Shown one piece after another: positions 61,668 through 64,000 of a stretch of 64,000 bases of DNA. Position numbers and translations under genes: made by a program. Source of the DNA: CAMDTE01 sp034679985 (lineage in GTDB: Bacteria; Bacteroidota; Bacteroidia; Flavobacteriales; Schleiferiaceae); NCBI GenBank assembly GCA_034679985.1, contig JAXITR010000001.1, positions 62,001 through 126,000 of the forward strand, in the 5' to 3' direction. The notes below the pieces were generated by a model, which saw nothing but the letters and a program-made list of their open reading frames with translations, ran no database searches and was not told the DNA's origin. Positions within the stretch are counted from its first letter, which is position 1. The number at the start of each line of letters is the position of its first letter.

Positions 61668-62615
61668 ATGTTAACCGGCTTCTTCAAAAGCAATAAACCC
61701 ATCGCAGGCCCCATGATGGTGCTCCTGCCCATCGTGCTGCTGCCCGCCTTGGTGGTATCCCAACCGCATCCGGCCTGGGAGATTGTTCTTTTGGCGCTGT
61801 GCACAGGACTTTTGGCCGGTTTGGTTAATTTGTTTTTGATCTACCGAAGCGGCTACCTCAAGGCCACTTATCTCTTGGGATGGACCTGGTGGGTAGTGGC
61901 CGTTGGGCTGAGTCGAAGCGGTTCGGGATTGAGCTGGGTGGATCTTTTGGCGGCCATCTTGGTTGTTTTGAGCACCGGATTTGTTTTTACGTTGCACCAA
62001 CCCGTTGGCCAAAAAGACAGCGTCGCATTAAATGTGGGCCTGCTCGGCGCACTGTCCAGCTGGGTTCATCCCGACGCCACCGTAGTCTTGCCCCTGGCTT
62101 GGTTGGGAATGGGCCTCTACGGTCACCTGAGTCTTCGGCGTGTCTTTTTGACGCTTCTGCCTGCTCTGGGTACGTGGACGCTGCTCTATCCACTGGCGTC
62201 ACACTTTCCCGAGTCCTTGCAGCCCAACCGCCTGCCCTCTTTTTTTGATTGGAGTGCCTATCCGCGGGAGCTTCCCGTGGGTTGGATTTGGGCTGGGGTG
62301 TCGTTTTTGCCCATTCTGGGGCAATCCATCGCCGCCATGTCCAAAGCAAAGTTGGTCAAGCGCCACGCCATCCAGTTTTCCTTGGGTTCTGTTGTTCTAA
62401 TGCTCGTTTGGGCTGCGCTGCTGCCGTCCGCATGGGTTTGGTTGCCCGGAGCACTTTCGGTTCCCGTGGCCTTACTGACCGCTAATGCACTGGACTACAC
62501 CCAACGCGGGTGGATTCGTTCGATCTGGATTTTTGGGTACTTACTGGCCGCCGTGTGGTCCGCCTGGGGAGCCGCGACGGGCTTCAGTTTCCTTCCGGAA
62601 GGAATAACTTTTTGA
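61668..62615 (+). CDS. DUF6427-like polytopic membrane protein
   Basis: A 315-residue membrane protein with about nine hydrophobic segments, starting MLTGFFKSNKPIAGPMMVLLP, characteristic of the DUF6427 family in Bacteroidota. Function is unknown; relatives lie next to purD, the small membrane protein and often a uracil phosphoribosyltransferase gene (the last not seen here). The 3' end overlaps the opposite-strand thioesterase gene by 32 bases. Only 32 bases separate it from the divergent DUF6341-like gene. Confidence 0.85.
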   Translation: MLTGFFKSNKPIAGPMMVLLPIVLLPALVVSQPHPAWEIVLLALCTGLLAGLVNLFLIYRSGYLKATYLLGWTWWVVAVGLSRSGSGLSWVDLLAAILVVLSTGFVFTLHQPVGQKDSVALNVGLLGALSSWVHPDATVVLPLAWLGMGLYGHLSLRRVFLTLLPALGTWTLLYPLASHFPESLQPNRLPSFFDWSAYPRELPVGWIWAGVSFLPILGQSIAAMSKAKLVKRHAIQFSLGSVVLMLVWAALLPSAWVWLPGALSVPVALLTANALDYTQRGWIRSIWIFGYLLAAVWSAWGAATGFSFLPEGITF

Positions 62616-63108
62616 GCTCGGTAGCTTCATTGGGCTGCATTTTGCCCGCCAAAATCAACGCCAACTGACGTCGGCGCAGGGCACCGTCGAAGCGCTGCTT
62701 TTCCAAGTCCGTTTCGGGTTCAATCGGCGGAACCGAAATGGGGTTGCCCAGTTGATCGACCGCCACAAACGTATACATGGCTTCGTTGCAACGAATTGCA
62801 TTGCCCTGGCCGCGCTGATCTTCCATGGTCACCTCCACGTAGACCTCCATGGAAGACGAAAACGCGCGAGAAACCTTGGCCTCCAAAGTGACGATACTCC
62901 CGACAGGAATGGCTTGTTTGAACGAAACATTGTTCACACTCGCCGTAACAGCAATCCGACGAGAATGTCGGTGAGCTGCGATGGCGGCGCACCGGTCCAT
63001 CCAGCTCAGCAATTGACCCCCAAAAAGATTGTTCAGGTTGTTGGTGTCGTTCGGCAGAACAATTTCGGTCATCACCGTGAGTGACTCCGACGGGCGTTTT
63101 GCCTTCAT
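62584..63108 (-). CDS. Acyl-CoA thioesterase (hotdog fold)
   Basis: A 174-residue hotdog-fold enzyme hydrolysing acyl-CoA thioesters. LPNDTNNLNNLFGGQLLSWMD carries the conserved Asn-Asp and the GGQLL helix start of the YciA/BACH branch; ITASVNNV-like VTASVNNVSFKQAIPVGS follows. The C-terminal helix is charged. Start at 63108 (MKAKRPSESL) overlaps the SPOR-protein stop by 4 bases, so it is the downstream gene of an operon. Chain-length preference cannot be read. Confidence 0.92.
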   Translation of the reverse strand: MKAKRPSESLTVMTEIVLPNDTNNLNNLFGGQLLSWMDRCAAIAAHRHSRRIAVTASVNNVSFKQAIPVGSIVTLEAKVSRAFSSSMEVYVEVTMEDQRGQGNAIRCNEAMYTFVAVDQLGNPISVPPIEPETDLEKQRFDGALRRRQLALILAGKMQPNEATELKKLFLPEGN

Positions 63109-64000
63109 GGTTGCGGATTGCCGCGGAAAACCCAAACTGCCGGGAAGGATTTCTTCAATACGTCTCGCTGGGCCTGAGCCTCTTCTTCCGAACGCGCAAC
63201 ACCTGCAGCCACTTTGGTGGTTCCCAAGGAGGAGGGCACAATTTGTGCGTTCTGACCCTGAGCACGCAAGGTGTTGACTAAGCGCTCTGCATTGGTGCGG
63301 TCACCAAAGGCACCCACCACCAAGTAATACTGATCCTTGGATTCCTTGGTTGCCGTTACTCCTTTGCTGGAGGCTTTGTCCTTTTCGGCGCTCGTTGCGG
63401 AAGTGGTCGACTTGTCCTCTTTGGATACCGACGTCTCTGCCGGCGCATCCGCTTGGGGTTGCGAAACCGGTGGAGCCGGGGTCTCAACGGCCGGGGCGGA
63501 TTCTGCTGTTGCAGTTACGGCCGCGGGTGCTTCAACCTCTTTCTTAGGCGACGCAGGCTCTTCGAGCGGGGGTTGCGAGAATAAATCCATGGACGGCCAC
63601 GCTAATTTGGGGAGACGCATCCACGACGCTTCGTGGAGAACGTTTTGAATATCTTGTTGAAATCCAGGCTTCGTTCCACCAACCACCAACAGACCAACGA
63701 TGCCGGTGAACACCGCGGCAGAACGAATCGGTGCCAACCATTTTTCTCGGTTGGAACGAATTCGGCGATCGGTTAAGGGGCGTGCCGGTGGGGTTGCTCC
63801 CGCCTCAGGATTAATTGGGGCGGTAGTCCGAGCCGCAGCAGGGGCTTTGCGTACCGCATCCGAAGGAATTGTTGTTTCCGGAGCGGAAGACCGGGCCGGA
63901 GAAACAGTAGCGCGCAAAGCGCGAACCGGGACTTCGTCGGCAGGAACCAAAACCGGCAAGCGGTAAATGGGCAATCCGTAGGACTCGGGCAAGAAATTCG
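63105..64000 (-). CDS. SPOR-domain protein, partial
   Basis: The reading frame is open to the window end, so the N-terminus is missing; about 298 residues are visible. Order: a Pro/Ala/Arg-rich cytoplasmic part, one transmembrane segment (SAAVFTGIVGLLVVGG), a Ser/Ala/Pro/Lys-rich periplasmic linker, then a C-terminal SPOR domain (DQYYLVVGAFGDRTNAERLVNTL) that binds denuded peptidoglycan at division sites. In Bacteroidota such proteins often have an HU-CCDC81 N-terminal part, which may lie beyond the window. Overlaps the thioesterase gene by 4 bases. Confidence 0.9.
   Translation of the reverse strand, partial: NFLPESYGLPIYRLPVLVPADEVPVRALRATVSPARSSAPETTIPSDAVRKAPAAARTTAPINPEAGATPPARPLTDRRIRSNREKWLAPIRSAAVFTGIVGLLVVGGTKPGFQQDIQNVLHEASWMRLPKLAWPSMDLFSQPPLEEPASPKKEVEAPAAVTATAESAPAVETPAPPVSQPQADAPAETSVSKEDKSTTSATSAEKDKASSKGVTATKESKDQYYLVVGAFGDRTNAERLVNTLRAQGQNAQIVPSSLGTTKVAAGVARSEEEAQAQRDVLKKSFPAVWVFRGNPQP

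Overview
This window is one contiguous piece of a chromosome from a member of the Bacteroidota, most likely a Flavobacteriales/Cryomorphaceae-like lineage with fairly high G+C. The lineage call is an inference. It rests on Bacteroidota-restricted families (DUF4270, DUF2480, DUF6341/DUF6427-type membrane proteins, Ig-like lipoproteins with a GGPKD start, MbnP-type lipoproteins), C-terminal regions resembling type IX secretion sorting domains, a peptidase of family S46, and repeated promoter boxes of the Bacteroidota type TAnnTTTG. No rRNA, insertion sequence, prophage or CRISPR array is visible. One tRNA (Gln, anticodon TTG) is present. No gene-free stretch exceeds 300 bases; the longest gaps are 32720-32981 and 36758-36933.

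Layout. 1-14.3 kb: pth (partial), glmS, a DUF4270 lipoprotein with a short starch-synthase-like protein divergent from panC-panD-flippase-like-radA, then an OmpA-type lipoprotein, exonuclease III, a coiled-coil membrane protein, comF, an Ig-like lipoprotein and a nitrilase-family amidase. 14.3-19.3 kb: a probable copper module made of SCO, MbnP-like lipoprotein, di-haem MauG/MbnH-like peroxidase, secreted HMA protein and a TonB-dependent receptor. 19.3-24.3 kb: ABC-F ATPase, an ABC exporter ATPase, an aldehyde dehydrogenase and an unknown membrane protein. 24.4-31.4 kb: rimP-nusA-infB, then beta-carbonic anhydrase and a SulP transporter, all on the minus strand. 31.4-42.1 kb: a diacylglycerol-kinase-type protein with a long repetitive tail, tRNA-Gln, a VWA/AAA pair, secreted proteins with probable type IX sorting ends, a small XRE regulator operon, a DoxX-like protein and an acyl-CoA carboxylase beta subunit.

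42.2-52.6 kb: a Panacea-type HTH protein with a cut-short partner, lepA, an aminotransferase, a DPP7-type S46 peptidase, a GH31 glucosidase, the 3' remnant of a FecA-like receptor and an AAA/DUF4143 ATPase with a striking repeated operator. 52.6-56 kb: a haem-oxygenase-fold protein and sufS-sufE-sufT-DUF2480. 56-61.4 kb: three anonymous exported proteins followed by purD. 61.4-64 kb: two small-family membrane proteins, an acyl-CoA thioesterase and a SPOR-domain protein (partial).

Most of the window is core physiology. The parts most worth a second look are the copper module, the Panacea protein with its truncated partner, the two repeat-rich operator regions (37.86 and 52.5 kb), the disordered tail on the DgkA-type kinase, the large GC-rich palindromes inside the 58.8-60.1 kb gene, and the many promoter boxes only 4-10 bases upstream of start codons.
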